NCBI GenBank assembly: GCA_030627155.1
Contig: DAOUSP010000063.1
Coordinates: 1-7,010 of the forward strand
Direction of reading: 5' to 3'
DNA: 7,010 bases
DNA from: Candidatus Aminicenantota bacterium
Lineage (GTDB): Bacteria; Acidobacteriota; Aminicenantia; Aminicenantales; Aminicenantaceae
Position numbers and translations under genes: made by a program. Every line of letters starts with the position of its first letter. Position 1 is the stretch's first letter. Of this stretch, positions 6,628 to 7,010 are shown piece by piece. Under the pieces are notes generated by a model. The model did not search any database. It was not told the origin of the DNA and saw nothing but the letters and a program-made list of their open reading frames with translations.

Positions 6628-6705
6628 GATGAAATTTTGAGACTTTCCCGAATTTTCCACAAATCAAATAAATTTACTTTAAAGAAATAGCCTAATAGAG
6701 TCCCT

Positions 6706-7010
6706 TTAAAAGGAGGGATTCTGCAACCCTGATGACTCAACTTTTTCGAAAAATTCTCTATGGATAGCATTTATTGTTTTTCTGACATATTTTTCTTTCA
6801 CTATGAAATAAGAAGCTACCTCTGAAGCGCCTGAGGATATCATCTCAATATTGACACTTTCCTCGGCAACAGCAGAAAATACTCTGGCAGCTACTCCTTT
6901 TCTTTTCAAAAGGCCCTCACCTACAACAGCGATGAGTGCTATGTTGTCCTCTAAATCGATTTTCTCTATGATGCCCCCAACTAAGTTTTTTATTGATTCG
7001 TAACTCCTGC
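6706..7010 (-). CDS. Aspartokinase, C-terminal ACT regulatory region (partial)
   Basis: The last 100 residues of a protein that continues beyond the right edge of the window; the frame is read from 7008. The sequence NIALIAVVGEGLLKRKGVAA, then ARVFSAVAEESVNIEMISSG, ASEVASYFIV and a final INAIHREFF, is the ACT-domain pattern of aspartokinase. This enzyme phosphorylates aspartate as the first step to lysine, threonine, methionine and diaminopimelate. ACT domains bind the feedback amino acid. The protein ends about ten residues after the ACT fold, so it is not a fusion continuing into homoserine dehydrogenase at its C-terminus. The catalytic kinase domain is outside the window, so I cannot tell LysC from ThrA/MetL-like paralogues. 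trpB2 follows about 300 bases downstream but has its own promoter candidate. No terminator is visible after the stop. Confidence 0.85.
   Translation of the reverse strand, partial: RSYESIKNLVGGIIEKIDLEDNIALIAVVGEGLLKRKGVAARVFSAVAEESVNIEMISSGASEVASYFIVKEKYVRKTINAIHREFFEKVESSGLQNPSF

Noticed and set aside
6587..6667. A 60-residue protein starting at the TTG at 6667
   Set aside because: There is no good start signal or recognisable domain, and the promoter candidate lies inside it. Only the Trp-rich end of the frame looks selected.

Overview
The window looks like a stretch of bacterial chromosome. It is AT-rich, has short intergenic gaps, Shine-Dalgarno-type start sites (GAGGG, AAGGA, AAGGAG) and sigma70-like promoter boxes. 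I cannot name the phylum. The gene content fits a Gram-negative-type or deep-branching bacterium that makes phosphatidylethanolamine. It includes the short form of phosphatidylserine decarboxylase, a TrpB2-type tryptophan synthase beta chain and a stand-alone aspartokinase. I see no tRNA, rRNA, CRISPR array, insertion sequence or phage gene.

Layout. Bases 1-416 have no gene and hold several small inverted repeats and a C-rich repeat patch whose minus strand is a G-quadruplex motif. A minus-strand gene (417-1616) encodes a Cas4/AddB-like PD-(D/E)XK nuclease with a four-cysteine iron-sulfur signature. It is divergent from a plus-strand operon starting at 1836, and the gap carries one promoter candidate for each direction. 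The operon is psd (1836-2468), pssA (2473-3222) and a large membrane metalloprotease (3256-5013). Together psd and pssA convert CDP-diacylglycerol and serine to phosphatidylethanolamine. The third gene is an M48/HtpX-like protease extended by a GYF-like domain and two zinc ribbons.

The last third is on the minus strand and converges on the operon with only 24 bp between them. Reading right to left, it holds the C-terminal ACT region of an aspartokinase (6706 to beyond the window edge), a gap of about 300 bp, and trpB2 (5038-6402).

The best find is in that gap. A short reading frame ends with three Trp codons in its last eight sense codons (A-W-H-L-S-W-W-F-R-stop). Its stop codon lies in the loop of a perfect 8-bp stem-loop, about 70 bases before the trpB2 start, and a TTGACA-type promoter lies just upstream. 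This is the arrangement of a tryptophan leader peptide, so trpB2 is probably controlled by ribosome stalling at Trp codons. A weak helix that could hide the trpB2 ribosome-binding site suggests the output may be translational, because I see no clear intrinsic terminator.

Starts were corrected from the longest open frames where ribosome-binding sites decide them: the nuclease at 1616, pssA at 2473 and trpB2 at 6402.
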